Assembly (NCBI GenBank): GCA_014238945.1
Contig: JABAAB010000064.1
Span: 62,001-126,000, forward strand
Reading direction: 5' to 3'
DNA: 64,000 nucleotides
From: Lysobacterales bacterium
GTDB lineage: Bacteria; Pseudomonadota; Gammaproteobacteria; Xanthomonadales; SZUA-36
Every line of letters begins with the position of its first letter. Positions within the stretch are counted from its first letter, which is position 1. Below the pieces are notes generated by a model. The model did no database searches. It was not told where the DNA came from and was given only the letters and a program-made list of their open reading frames with translations. Below, in pieces: positions 27,701 through 36,110 of the stretch. Made by a program: the position numbers and the translations under genes.

Positions 27701-29959
27701 TGGAACCAGTGAACTGAAAGATGAGGGCAACAGATTTACAAGATTTTCCCACGCAGGCGCGTGACCATTGGAAATCAGCTTGGCTTGAAGACCAATTTCA
27801 TCAATCGCATCGGATTGTAACGCAGTCTGCTTTTGCAACAAGCGTTGTTTTATGACAGGTAATACTTCTTTCGCAAGTTGAATGATTACCGCAACCTGGT
27901 CAGCTGAATTGATCCGTCTGTCCAGCAGGGCATTGAGCATATCTTCAACACGCCACGCAAAATCTCCCAGTTCAGTTGCACCCACCATTCGCCCGCTGCC
28001 CTTGAGTGTATGGAAGCCCCGGCGAATTTCAGTCACTAATTCCATATCGGCCGGGTGGTTCAGCCAAATGGGAATATGATCGTTCATCATGTCGAGAACG
28101 GTTCCAAATTCCTCCAGGAATACTTTCTGTAGTTCGGTGTCCAGCGTGGCGGGCAGGGCTGAGTCTGCAGCGGTTTTTGTGTCTTTTTTCGTGGATTCCT
28201 GCGGCTCTTCAGGTTCAGGTGGCTGGGCAGGACTCTTCAGGGTCTTAAATTCGCCAACGGGCAAATGCTCAAGCCGGTCTGCGAGAATGTCGAGAAATCT
28301 GTCGCGGCCTTTTTGCTGGTCGCGGCATCCAGCCAGGTAGAGTTCCAGGGCAGCCACGGCATCCGTGACGGCCTCCAATTTGTCCTGGGCAATCGCGGCT
28401 TCAGATCTAACCGGACTGATCAAGTTTCCGAGCGCATTTCGAAGTTTTAAAATCAAAGACGCAACTTTGGTATCACCAATGAGTTCAATGGCACCGGCAA
28501 TATGTTCCATGGGTGTGACGAAATCAGCATCTTGCTCATTACCAAAATGCTTCCGTACACCGTCCTGAACGAGGTGTAAACTGACCACGGTTTCATCGAG
28601 CAAATGTGCTCGAATTCGTCTCTGTTCGTGAATTGGAAGGTCAATAAAGCCCGCGTCCTGTTGCCCTCCAAGTGGCTCACCCAATGTGACAATCTGCTCT
28701 TCCAGAACGGACTCAACCTGCAACAGTTGTTCCGCCAATCCGATCAAAAGCTGATCGCGATGCATGCCATCTGCCTTTTTCCCGGTTGCGGCACTGGCTT
28801 CAAATGCCGGCATCAGATCCTCTATGGATTGCGCCGAATCAGCCAGCCCCATCATTTTCAGAGTATCCTTGAGCCGCAACAGTGCATCATGACTCTGATC
28901 ACGTCGATTGGGTTCCACCTTTCCAGTACGCAATTCAAGATCAAGCGCGTCCTTGACCAGTGACAATTCATCTTTGACGGCTGCGCCCAACGATGAGTAA
29001 AGCTCCCGGTTCCTACCTGTCACCGCCCCGCGGGCACGTATCAGTACATCACGGTCAGGGACAAGCTCCTCCAGATTAAATCGATCCCTGAGCATGTCCA
29101 CACCCGCATTACCAGATTTGGACTGCACTACGTGGAACAACAAAGCCTGCGCAATGGAGTCGACGGAAGCAGGGTCCGTAGCGGCTTCACCACCTTCTGC
29201 CAGTGTTTTGATATTGAGGTGCAGGCGGGCGAACAGACGACGTAAATGTACGTCATTGCTGGTTACTTCATCCAGAAGCCCGTCTACTATTTTCCCGGCA
29301 AACCACCACAGGCGACGAAGGTCAATTCTTTCCAGCCTGTTGGATAAAGTTTCGCAAACGGAATGTATGGGTGATAGAAACTTGACATTTTCCTGGCTTT
29401 GTAACCATTTGAGCAAGGCATTTTCGTACTGGCGACGCATACGCACAGCCATGGACTCGAACGATTCGTCAAATACGGGCGGGTGTTCGTCAGCACCTTG
29501 ATCAAGTTCCGGCATCGGTACATCAAGGCTGGGTGCAAACAGCGTTGCTTCAGAAACGATGTTTGCGTTATATGCGGAACGCAGCTTGTTGATTATCGGT
29601 AGCAGAAGAATCGGCAGATCGTGATGGCCGGCCTGAAGACGATCAAGATAAGAAGGAACGATAACGATCGCGTCCATCAGGGCACCAAATGCGTTATCAC
29701 GATTGTGAATATTGAATCTCTTCAATTCATCACAGACCGTTAACATTTCCTCAATCACGAGCGTGGCACCCTGTAACACCAATGCCTGGAAAGTAAATTT
29801 CAGTTGGGTGAGGTTTCTGCTCGTGTTTTCCACGCCGTCACCAATGTTGGTGCTGTTTGCAACATGTTCCAGCTGGGTGCGAATTTGATTTAAATGCTTG
29901 TCAAGATCAGGGCGTACCCAGGTCAAAACCGTACTGGCATTGGATCCTTCAAACAACAT
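24737..29959 (-). CDS. chpA: ChpA-type hybrid sensor kinase of the pilus chemosensory system
   Basis: The 1740-residue CheA-like hybrid kinase begins with a FimL-like degenerate helical domain (about 10-145). Complete phosphotransfer (Hpt) motifs occur near 650 (FHTLKGSGRMVG) and 1009 (IHTFKGGARMSG), and a degenerate one near 810 (ALHSISGV). The dimerisation helix starts near 1146 (RVDADLLDSLVNSAGEVSI). The ATP-binding domain has HLLRNSIVHGIESP near 1333 and DDGAGLDL near 1376. A CheW domain (about 1450-1590) and a C-terminal receiver with phospho-Asp near 1670 (LLLDVEMPRMDG) follow. P. aeruginosa ChpA is about 2470 residues with more Hpt domains, so this is a shorter version. It phosphorylates PilG to control pilus dynamics. 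Confidence 0.93.
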   Translation of the reverse strand: MLFEGSNASTVLTWVRPDLDKHLNQIRTQLEHVANSTNIGDGVENTSRNLTQLKFTFQALVLQGATLVIEEMLTVCDELKRFNIHNRDNAFGALMDAIVIVPSYLDRLQAGHHDLPILLLPIINKLRSAYNANIVSEATLFAPSLDVPMPELDQGADEHPPVFDESFESMAVRMRRQYENALLKWLQSQENVKFLSPIHSVCETLSNRLERIDLRRLWWFAGKIVDGLLDEVTSNDVHLRRLFARLHLNIKTLAEGGEAATDPASVDSIAQALLFHVVQSKSGNAGVDMLRDRFNLEELVPDRDVLIRARGAVTGRNRELYSSLGAAVKDELSLVKDALDLELRTGKVEPNRRDQSHDALLRLKDTLKMMGLADSAQSIEDLMPAFEASAATGKKADGMHRDQLLIGLAEQLLQVESVLEEQIVTLGEPLGGQQDAGFIDLPIHEQRRIRAHLLDETVVSLHLVQDGVRKHFGNEQDADFVTPMEHIAGAIELIGDTKVASLILKLRNALGNLISPVRSEAAIAQDKLEAVTDAVAALELYLAGCRDQQKGRDRFLDILADRLEHLPVGEFKTLKSPAQPPEPEEPQESTKKDTKTAADSALPATLDTELQKVFLEEFGTVLDMMNDHIPIWLNHPADMELVTEIRRGFHTLKGSGRMVGATELGDFAWRVEDMLNALLDRRINSADQVAVIIQLAKEVLPVIKQRLLQKQTALQSDAIDEIGLQAKLISNGHAPAWENLVNLLPSSFSSLVPGGKPPDAQTTVKDSAPDETTLQSLIRKELADNLARLKSVMERISRDRSSTASDDEIRALHSISGVTAQVPIGRESDLARALEELLEAQRISGGKFTDIAVWTIASSLAHLQTCLAIHEGDTDIALADDEISQIEQLQSLAAEFDGADQIGKRSIVDLDSDPEIGTVMPASSDENLVKDGQTDTSALEESPPFSQADDTIESEDESIEDADSADIEIIGIFLEEAGEILERSDSLLNDWRDNMPDLAIVQNLQREIHTFKGGARMSGLISMGDLSHAMETLLERIAGNLLPPTLSAIEALEQGCDRLNNWVEQVSKGQTPVTGEALRRFELQVAALTAVRAQPMVSDDKPARIDSTPEELLEIPDVAVQPTEEPAAEDLADENQGTQQIRVDADLLDSLVNSAGEVSIFRSRLEQQVGNLRENLNEFDKTVSRLRDQFRKLEIETEIQTRSRYRHQAPEGSEEFDPLEMDRFSSMQQLSRGLSESVSDLLNLQELLDEAARNSEALLVQQSRVSTELQEGLMQTRMVHFGTIAARLRRIVRTASGEVRKKARLQLRMTDGGDRLDRNVLERITAPLEHLLRNSIVHGIESPAVRRKLKKPAQGSITITVAAEATEFVVRVEDDGAGLDLNAIRKRAVMLGLVDRDTNLQTEQLIQFILHSGFSTSKTVTGLAGRGIGMDVVNNEIKQIGGSIEISTETGSFTRFTIRIPFTLAVMQAIGVVAGDRRYLIPLTSVAGVARMLPVDYETLLEGETPAYEFADEQYTILELEQLLGEVSTPIGDDTISILMIKSGEHRAAFRVPELLGHNEIVIKPVGPQISSVPGILGGTITADGQVVIIIDAGPLIRQGLLADARPVTRMEPIDLGPSKTLAMVVDDSITMRKVTSRVLERHDFEVITARDGVDATEQLQEKVPDILLLDVEMPRMDGYAVAEHVRSDARLRKIPIIMITSRAGKKHRDRGRKAGANAYISKPYKESELMAEVTALLSK

Positions 29960-30027
29960 CAGGCAATTCCCGGGCCCTTGGTCAGGTGGTTGTTCGACGG
30001 CATTGACTGGAACACCTCAATTGGCAC

Positions 30028-31689
30028 CTAGTCATCCTCGGGTAATTTGAAGTCAGTGACTGAATCACGGAGTTGCATCACCAGTTCCGCGAGGTTTTCC
30101 ACCGAGCTCGCAGCCTGCGTACTGCCCTGCGACGCCTGAACTGAGATAGACTGAACTTCCTTCATTAATTCTGATATTTCGGTAGCCGTTGCAGACTGGT
30201 TGTGTGCTTCCTGGGAAATACTGTCGATCATTCCGGACAGTTCTTTTGAGCGTAATTCAATTTGTTCCAGTGCAATTCCGGCGTCCTCAGCCAGATAGGC
30301 CCCACTGACCACTTCGGAGGTAGTAGCTTCCATGGAAACGACGGCTTCAGCTGTGTCAGTCTGAATTGTTTGTACCAGGGATTCAATTCTCCGGGTGGCC
30401 ACAGTAGCGCTTTCTGCCAATTGTTGAACCTCGTCAGCAACAACCGCAAAGCCCTTGCCTGCTCCTCCGGCAGAGGCCGCCTGTATGGCTGAATTAAGTG
30501 CCAGTACATTGGTTTGTTCCGCAATGCCATTGATCAGGTTTACGATGTCGCCAATTTCCTGGGTGGACTCACCCAATCTTTTGATGCGTTTCGAGGTTTG
30601 CTGAATCTGCTCACGAATTGTGTCCATGCCACTGATGGTTTCCCGTACCTTGGCTCCACCTTTATGGGCAATCTCAAGAGAATGACTGGCCGCATCACTG
30701 GATTCACCGGACATTTTTGCCATGGAGTCAAAAGTCTGGGCCATTTGCTTGACCTTGGTTGTGGCGACCCCAACCTGCTTGGCCTGTAAAGCAGCTGCGT
30801 TGGCCAATTCCGAGGTTGATTTACGGGTTTCCAAGGCAGACCCGGCCACTTCCTGGGCGGTAAATTTTATTTTTTTGACCAATTCCCGAAGTTGCTCGAT
30901 GGTAAAATTGACCGCATCCGCTATTGCACCGGTGATCTCCTCTGTAACCGTAGCTTGGACAGTTAAATCACCGTCAGCCAGGGAACTCATTTCGTCCAGA
31001 AGTTTTAATATCGCCTGCTGATTCTTCTTGTTCTGTTTTGCAGCGAATTTCGCACGTCTTCGTTCAGCTGAAAGAAAGGAGTAAACCAGTATCCACACAA
31101 CCACAACCATAATTCCGATACCGATCGCACCGGACTCCTGTGATGGCCATTGGCGAAGCTGTGGAAGTCTTGCGATGGTGTCTTTCAAGTTGACTGCTTC
31201 TTCAAACATGTCTCGGCTGTCCAGGTAAATTTCGTCCGCAGCACCACGGACTTCGAACAGATCACTGGGTGAATCAAGAATCTGTTGTTCAAGATCGAGG
31301 ATCCTTTTTGTGTTGGCACCCATACGGATCCAGGTCTGCTTTAGCTGACTCAATGGCGTTTCCAGCGAGGTGGGCGCTATGGGTAAACCTGTAGAGATCG
31401 TTCCGGTACGCAGCTTGTTAAGCGACAAATCAATTGTGCTGCTAGCATTGGCCAATTCCAGAAACGCATCTGGTTTGCGAGTTCCGGCTTCCCCGGCCGA
31501 TTTGGCGAGTTGTTGTGAGGTAACCTGGATGTCGGTAGCCAGAGAAATCCATTCCTGTTCATATTGGGCGTAGCGAGAAAGCAGATAGAACGTGGCAACA
31601 ACGAAAACCACGGACAGTATTAAAATTCCGGTTGCAAGGATAACGCCCCAGGAGCGCTGTTCTTTCAAATTGGGTTCATTTTTACTCAT
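30028..31689 (-). CDS. pilJ: Type IV pilus chemoreceptor PilJ
   Basis: From the ATG at 31689 the protein has 553 residues. A membrane helix (about 14-36) is followed by a periplasmic helical sensor region to about 215, a second membrane helix (GAIGIGIMVVVVWILVYSFLS), HAMP-like linker sequence, and a long methyl-accepting signalling domain. Its tip is EIGDIVNLINGIAEQTNVLALNSAIQAASAG, where it contacts the kinase. It lies 16 bases after pilI. PilJ signals surface contact or pilus state to ChpA. The 39 extra upstream codons of the open frame overlap pilI and are not likely used. Confidence 0.93.
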   Translation of the reverse strand: MSKNEPNLKEQRSWGVILATGILILSVVFVVATFYLLSRYAQYEQEWISLATDIQVTSQQLAKSAGEAGTRKPDAFLELANASSTIDLSLNKLRTGTISTGLPIAPTSLETPLSQLKQTWIRMGANTKRILDLEQQILDSPSDLFEVRGAADEIYLDSRDMFEEAVNLKDTIARLPQLRQWPSQESGAIGIGIMVVVVWILVYSFLSAERRRAKFAAKQNKKNQQAILKLLDEMSSLADGDLTVQATVTEEITGAIADAVNFTIEQLRELVKKIKFTAQEVAGSALETRKSTSELANAAALQAKQVGVATTKVKQMAQTFDSMAKMSGESSDAASHSLEIAHKGGAKVRETISGMDTIREQIQQTSKRIKRLGESTQEIGDIVNLINGIAEQTNVLALNSAIQAASAGGAGKGFAVVADEVQQLAESATVATRRIESLVQTIQTDTAEAVVSMEATTSEVVSGAYLAEDAGIALEQIELRSKELSGMIDSISQEAHNQSATATEISELMKEVQSISVQASQGSTQAASSVENLAELVMQLRDSVTDFKLPEDD

Positions 31690-31705
31690 TTGGTTTTCCG
31701 CTTGA

Positions 31706-32248
31706 TCAGGATGCTGCGCCGTCCAGGAAGTCGGCGGTTGAAAACAATGATTCAAGATCCAGTTCCTTCCAGACCTCTTTGCCAGAACGATATTGCTTTT
31801 GCACAAAGGCTATTAAAGGGGAATTTTTTGGTAGCCTCGGTTTTTTACCTTCCGAGGTGACAAAATGTCTTTGGCCAAATACCTCGTCGACCATCAAACC
31901 AACCGGACGGCCTCTCAAGGTGGCGGACAACAAACGGGTCTTCATGGTGATAACAGAGCGCTCCCCGTTCAGAAACCATGCCAGATCCACCACTGTGAGC
32001 AAATCCCCGCGAACATTGGCCAAGCCGAGAATCCACGGTTTGGTTCCGGGAACAGGTGTAAAAACTGGCGGCGGCATAAACTCGTGAACACTGTTGGTGC
32101 TGCAGGCCAATTGGACATCACCTATGCGAAAAATCACCCCACCCCACTCACCACCTCGTACTTGTCCATCGGTTTGTCCGGGTTCGAAGGAAAAGCTGCG
32201 TTGCTGATAATCAAGCAGTTTTGCAAATGACGAATTGACATCGCTCAT
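31706..32248 (-). CDS. pilI: CheW-like adaptor PilI
   Basis: The 180-residue CheW-domain protein carries VFTPVPGTKPWILGLANVRGDLLTVVDLAWFL, the CheW core, and GLMVDEVFGQRHF. It couples the receptor PilJ to the kinase ChpA. It lies between pilG and pilJ as in Pseudomonas. The ATG at 32248 (MSDVNSSFAK) is preferred over a TTG four codons upstream; neither has a strong ribosome site. Confidence 0.9.
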   Translation of the reverse strand: MSDVNSSFAKLLDYQQRSFSFEPGQTDGQVRGGEWGGVIFRIGDVQLACSTNSVHEFMPPPVFTPVPGTKPWILGLANVRGDLLTVVDLAWFLNGERSVITMKTRLLSATLRGRPVGLMVDEVFGQRHFVTSEGKKPRLPKNSPLIAFVQKQYRSGKEVWKELDLESLFSTADFLDGAAS

Positions 32249-32314
32249 GAGGTTCGGCAACGTCTTGATCTGGAGTATATGTTCATTGTTCCGGTAGTCC
32301 CGGCCATGCCTTGG

Positions 32315-32737
32315 TCAGGCAACCGCGTGTTTTTTGACCGCGCCCAGCAATTCTTCGCGCGTGAAGGGTTTGGTCAGATACTGATCAGATCCCACAACCC
32401 GGCCCCGTGCCTTGTCGAATAAGCCATCTTTGGAAGTCAACATCACCACCGGAGTCTCTCGGAACTCGGCATTGTTTTTGATGATGGCGCAGGTCTGGTA
32501 TCCATCGAGCCGTGGCATCATGATATCTATAAAGATGATGTCCGGATGGTAGCGGGTTATCTTTGACAGAGCTTCAAAGCCGTTTTCAGCAGTGATGACC
32601 TTGTAACCCTCTTTGGCAATCATGGTTTCTGCAGATCGGCGGATAGTCGCACTGTCATCAATGACCAAGATACAAAGTTTGGACTTGGCTGTGCTTTTCT
32701 TTTTAGCTTTAACTGAGTTTGTTTTGTTCTGGCCCAT
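32315..32737 (-). CDS. pilG: Twitching motility response regulator PilG
   Basis: The 140-residue single receiver domain has a Lys-rich N-terminal lead (about 1-20). The acidic pair is in LVIDDSAT, the phospho-acceptor is Asp71 in IFIDIMMPRLDGYQTC, and there is the Lys of LTKPFTREELL. The run KDGLFDKARGRVVGSDQYL is nearly diagnostic of PilG. The start at 32737 follows GGAAGAG. It is the first gene of the pil-chp operon and promotes pilus extension. No PilH-type second regulator follows, unlike in Pseudomonas. Confidence 0.95.
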   Translation of the reverse strand: MGQNKTNSVKAKKKSTAKSKLCILVIDDSATIRRSAETMIAKEGYKVITAENGFEALSKITRYHPDIIFIDIMMPRLDGYQTCAIIKNNAEFRETPVVMLTSKDGLFDKARGRVVGSDQYLTKPFTREELLGAVKKHAVA

Positions 32738-32978
32738 AATCTCTTCCTTGCTTGTGCGGCATTCACAATGAGTCCTTTCATTGCCTGCCATACCTGAATC
32801 AAGCCAATGCAATTCCCATTCCTACAACGTAATCCAATTAGTTTACCCGTAGAAAACAGCGGTTTCCAGCGAACTGTTCATAAGTTATGTGTCGTTGACG
32901 TCAGCGAAATTTAAAAATCATAATACTGACATCGCTGGAACGATTGTCTCAAGCACACGATAATGGGGGCTGGTTGCG
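32738..32978. other. Divergent promoter region pilG / gshB
   Basis: This 241-base stretch must carry the promoters for the leftward pil-chp operon and the rightward gshB-tonB genes. No gene is seen in it. I could not pick out confident -35/-10 pairs. Confidence 0.4.
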
Positions 32979-33968
32979 ATGGATGAAGTCATGGTTAAAG
33001 CAGTTAATTCGTCGGGGCGGGCACTGAGGACCGGTGTGGTCATGGACCCGATAAGTGGCATCAAGACGTATAAAGATTCCACCTTTGCCATGCTGCTGGA
33101 AGCCCAGCATCGTGGTCACAAGCTGTTTTACATGGAACCAGGAAATCTGTTTGTCCGTGATGGCCAAGCGTATGCAGACATGCAGGAACTGGAAGTGCGT
33201 GACAATACCAATGACTGGTTCAGCCTGGCTGCGTCCACTACCAGGTGCTTGAGTGATCTGGACATATTGCTGATGCGACGGGACCCTCCTTTCGACATGG
33301 ACTATATCTATGCAACTTATATGCTGGAGATGGCGGAAAAAAACAATACGTTGGTAATCAACAGTCCGCAAAGTTTGCGTGATGCCAACGAAAAGTTTTT
33401 CATCACAAATTTTCCACAATGCTGTGTTCCCATGATGATTAGTGGCCGCTCCTCGCAAATTCGTGAATTTGTCATTCAACAGGGCCAGTGCGTTGTCAAA
33501 CCCCTGGACGGAATGGGCGGTGAATCCGTGTTTCGGGTCAGTGGACAGGACCTGAATCTGAACGTCATCCTGGAAACAATAACAAGGCACGACAGCAGGG
33601 TGGTAATGGCGCAGAAATATATTGATGAAATTTCTCAGGGGGACAAGCGTATCCTGGTGGTGGACGGCGAACCGGTACCATTTGCACTGGCGCGATATCC
33701 AGGGAAAGGCGATTTTCGAGGAAATTTGGCCAAGGGCGGTAGCAGCAAAGGGGTTCCACTCAGTGAGCGGGATCGTTGGATTTGCTCACAGGTGGCACCG
33801 GAACTGAAGCAACGCGGAATATTGTTCGCGGGTCTGGATGTGATAGGTGACTGGCTTTCGGAAGTTAATGTGACCAGCCCAACCTGCATCCGTGAACTTG
33901 ATGCAGAATTCGGGCTTAATATCGCCGGTCAACTATTCGATGTCGCCGAGGAGAAGTTAAACCACTGA
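32979..33968 (+). CDS. gshB: Glutathione synthetase
   Basis: The 329-residue ATP-grasp ligase joins gamma-glutamylcysteine and glycine. Typical segments are VVMDPISGIKTYKDSTFAMLLEAQ at the start, LLMRRDPPFDMDYIYATYML, INSPQSLRDANEK, VVKPLDGMGGESVFR (the ATP-grasp loop) and the metal-binding EVNVTSPT. The length is slightly above the usual 315 because of a short N-terminal lead; a second ATG at 32991 is possible. The gene next to pilG and before tonB repeats the order in Pseudomonas. Its stop overlaps the tonB start. Confidence 0.96.
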   Translation: MDEVMVKAVNSSGRALRTGVVMDPISGIKTYKDSTFAMLLEAQHRGHKLFYMEPGNLFVRDGQAYADMQELEVRDNTNDWFSLAASTTRCLSDLDILLMRRDPPFDMDYIYATYMLEMAEKNNTLVINSPQSLRDANEKFFITNFPQCCVPMMISGRSSQIREFVIQQGQCVVKPLDGMGGESVFRVSGQDLNLNVILETITRHDSRVVMAQKYIDEISQGDKRILVVDGEPVPFALARYPGKGDFRGNLAKGGSSKGVPLSERDRWICSQVAPELKQRGILFAGLDVIGDWLSEVNVTSPTCIRELDAEFGLNIAGQLFDVAEEKLNH

Positions 33969-34828
33969 TGGCTCCATACTATGTCAGCAATGATCGTTTT
34001 ACAGCCAGCTTTATTCTGGCACTCGGTTTTCATGCGATCGTGCTGCTTGGTATTGGTTTTGTATTGGATTTCAAACCATTGACCCATCCGTTGGAGTCAT
34101 TGGACGTGGTCTTGGTAAATTGGCGGTCTGAATCTACGCCTGATGAAGCTGATTTTCTCGCACAGGCATCACAGCAAGGTGGCGGTGAATCCACCGAAGC
34201 CAGTCGGCCATCCCAGGAAAACGCAGGGGCTTCGCCGGGTCCGGTGGATGGCGATGATCCCGTTGACCAGCACGAGCAGCAGTCAATGGTTGTCGATGCC
34301 GCACGTGAACAGGTCCTGGTTGAAAACAGGGATGCTGAGTTGAACCAGCAGATCACGACTATTGTTCAACCAGACACTCCACTTCCTACTGCTGCCAGCT
34401 TGATGCAAGAGAGTATGACGATGGCGAAACTTCAACCGGGGGTTCATCTCGAACGTGACGCTCAATCCAAATTGCCCCGTCGAAAATGGATATCTGCCAA
34501 TACCCGCGAGTATGAGTTTGCCGCATATATGCAGGCGTGGGTCGCAAAAGTTGAACGGGTAGGGAATTTGAACTACCCGGAGGAAGTGAGGCGACTCAAG
34601 CTGGTAGGGGACCTGGTCATGACTGTTGGTATCAAGCGTGATGGCAGTGTTGAGGGGATTGATATCCGCCGCAGTTCCGGCCTGCCCCAGCTTGATCAGG
34701 CAGCCACACGCATTGTGCGTCTGGCAGGGCCGTATGCTCCGCTGCCAGATCACATTAACGCCAACGTGGATGTTTTGCACATTACTCGAACCTGGCGTTT
34801 TTCGCGAAATTTCAAAGGGCTTGATTGA
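33968..34828 (+). CDS. TonB family energy transducer (TonB3-like)
   Basis: The 286-residue protein has one N-terminal membrane anchor (about 17-36), an acidic Gln/Glu/Ser-rich periplasmic linker (about 50-170) and a C-terminal TonB domain (about 190-280). The domain has NLNYPEEVRRLKLVGDLVMTVGIKRDGSV and SSGLPQLDQAATRIVRLAGPYAPLP. The location between gshB and yqgE is that of P. aeruginosa tonB3, which is needed for twitching motility, so a role in pilus assembly rather than iron uptake is plausible. No ExbB/ExbD genes are near. Confidence 0.9.
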   Translation: MAPYYVSNDRFTASFILALGFHAIVLLGIGFVLDFKPLTHPLESLDVVLVNWRSESTPDEADFLAQASQQGGGESTEASRPSQENAGASPGPVDGDDPVDQHEQQSMVVDAAREQVLVENRDAELNQQITTIVQPDTPLPTAASLMQESMTMAKLQPGVHLERDAQSKLPRRKWISANTREYEFAAYMQAWVAKVERVGNLNYPEEVRRLKLVGDLVMTVGIKRDGSVEGIDIRRSSGLPQLDQAATRIVRLAGPYAPLPDHINANVDVLHITRTWRFSRNFKGLD

Positions 34829-35039
34829 ATGGTTGTTTAACCGTTCCCTGTGTGATCAAACTACCATGGACTTTTGATCTGCAAACTATAAAATTAGAGT
34901 GGAGCCAATTCCAGAGACTTGAATTGAGCGGCAGGCAGACTACACTTCATAGTAGGGTCTGTTAATGCTGAAGAGGTCACCGCGTTGCAGATTTGATTGG
35001 CATAGAAAACACATTGGAAGCGAGGTTAGGCTGACCCAA
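34829..35039. other. Intergenic region before yqgE
   Basis: This 211-base gap holds no gene. A TATAAAAT-like box near 34890 could be a -10 element for yqgE-ruvX, but no matching -35 at a normal distance was found. Confidence 0.3.
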
Positions 35040-35621
35040 ATGAATGACAAATCACCGGAAATCTTTGATGGCTATCTGCAAAAACAACTGCTGATTGCCA
35101 TGCCGGCGATGTCTGATCCGAACTTCGTGCGTAGTGTAACCCTGATGTGCCAGCATAGTGAAGAAGGTGCGATCGGTATAACAATAAATCGCCTGTCGAA
35201 CTTCACGCTGGGTGAAATTCTACGTCAATTGGATATTCCCTGCGAGGATCAGGAAGTAGCTTCAGTCATGGTGTTGGAAGGTGGGCCCGTAAGCCCCGAC
35301 CATGGTTTTGTCCTGCACTCTCCGGAAGTAAAGTTTGAGTCCAGTGTCCACATCAATGAAGATATCGTTGTCACGACATCCCGGGATGTGCTGGCCGCGA
35401 TCGCAGCGGGTAGTGGCCCCCACCAATTTCTGGTTGCGCTTGGGTATGCTGGTTGGGCCAATGGTCAACTGGAGTCAGAAATGCGCCAAAACGCGTGGCT
35501 GTCCGTCTCTGCAGACAAAGGCATATTGTTTGATTCGCCGTTAAAAAGCCGTTGGGAAAAAGCTGTTAGCAAATTGGGTATTAATATTGATCATTTGCAT
35601 GGGGTCGGTGGGCATGCCTGA
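35040..35621 (+). CDS. yqgE: YqgE/AlgH family protein
   Basis: The 193-residue protein starts near FDGYLQKQLLIAMPAMSDPNFVRSVTLMCQHSEEGAIGITINR, the hallmark of this family, with GGPVSPDHGFVLHSP and LGYAGWANGQLESEM later. The exact function is not known; AlgH was linked to alginate regulation in Pseudomonas. It overlaps the start of ruvX by 8 bases, so the two are coupled, as in most gammaproteobacteria. The frame extends upstream to 34965 without family-like sequence. Confidence 0.94.
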   Translation: MNDKSPEIFDGYLQKQLLIAMPAMSDPNFVRSVTLMCQHSEEGAIGITINRLSNFTLGEILRQLDIPCEDQEVASVMVLEGGPVSPDHGFVLHSPEVKFESSVHINEDIVVTTSRDVLAAIAAGSGPHQFLVALGYAGWANGQLESEMRQNAWLSVSADKGILFDSPLKSRWEKAVSKLGINIDHLHGVGGHA

Positions 35622-36054
35622 GGGTTCCAGACCCGAAGGCACTTTACTGGCATTCGATTTTGGTCACCGGCGTATCGGCGTTGCAGTCGGTCAGACACTC
35701 ACCGGTAGCGCCAACGCACTGGTCGTGGTAGCGGTAGGAAATGAGCCGGACTGGCAGGCCATTTCCCGTGTCATCAACGCCTGGAAACCGGCAGCCCTGG
35801 TGGTTGGTCTACCGTTGGACGCAGATGGCGGAGAAACGGACATGTGCCGTGATGTGCGCCAATTCGGCCAGAAGTTGGAAGATTTCTATGGTTTGCCTGT
35901 GATGTTTGAAGACGAACGCCTGACTTCTTTCGGAGCTGAGCAAAGATTTATTGATGCTCGCAGCAAGGGAACCCTTCGACGCAAGGATGCCTCACTCAAA
36001 GATGCAATGGCGGCACAAATAATTCTTGAAAACTGGTTACAATCTGCAGATTGA
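35614..36054 (+). CDS. ruvX: Holliday junction resolvase-like / pre-16S rRNA nuclease RuvX (YqgF)
   Basis: The 146-residue RNase H-fold nuclease has the first catalytic Asp in LLAFDFGHRRIGVAVG, then ALVVGLPLDADGGETDM, VMFEDERLTSFGAEQ and the final DAMAAQIILENWL. Known members mature the 5' end of 16S rRNA. The ATG at 35614 lies inside the end of yqgE after GGTGGG. The upstream frame to 35587 is out of keeping with the family start. Confidence 0.95.
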   Translation: MPEGSRPEGTLLAFDFGHRRIGVAVGQTLTGSANALVVVAVGNEPDWQAISRVINAWKPAALVVGLPLDADGGETDMCRDVRQFGQKLEDFYGLPVMFEDERLTSFGAEQRFIDARSKGTLRRKDASLKDAMAAQIILENWLQSAD

Positions 36055-36110
36055 AATGATCTTTCTGACCCGATGGCGGTCAGCGGGCAGAATAAAGAAA
36101 GGATAAACGC

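Noticed and set aside
32949-33590. 213-codon minus-strand frame opposite gshB
   Set aside because: It is a shadow of gshB, which has clear glutathione synthetase motifs; the shadow sequence has no family features.
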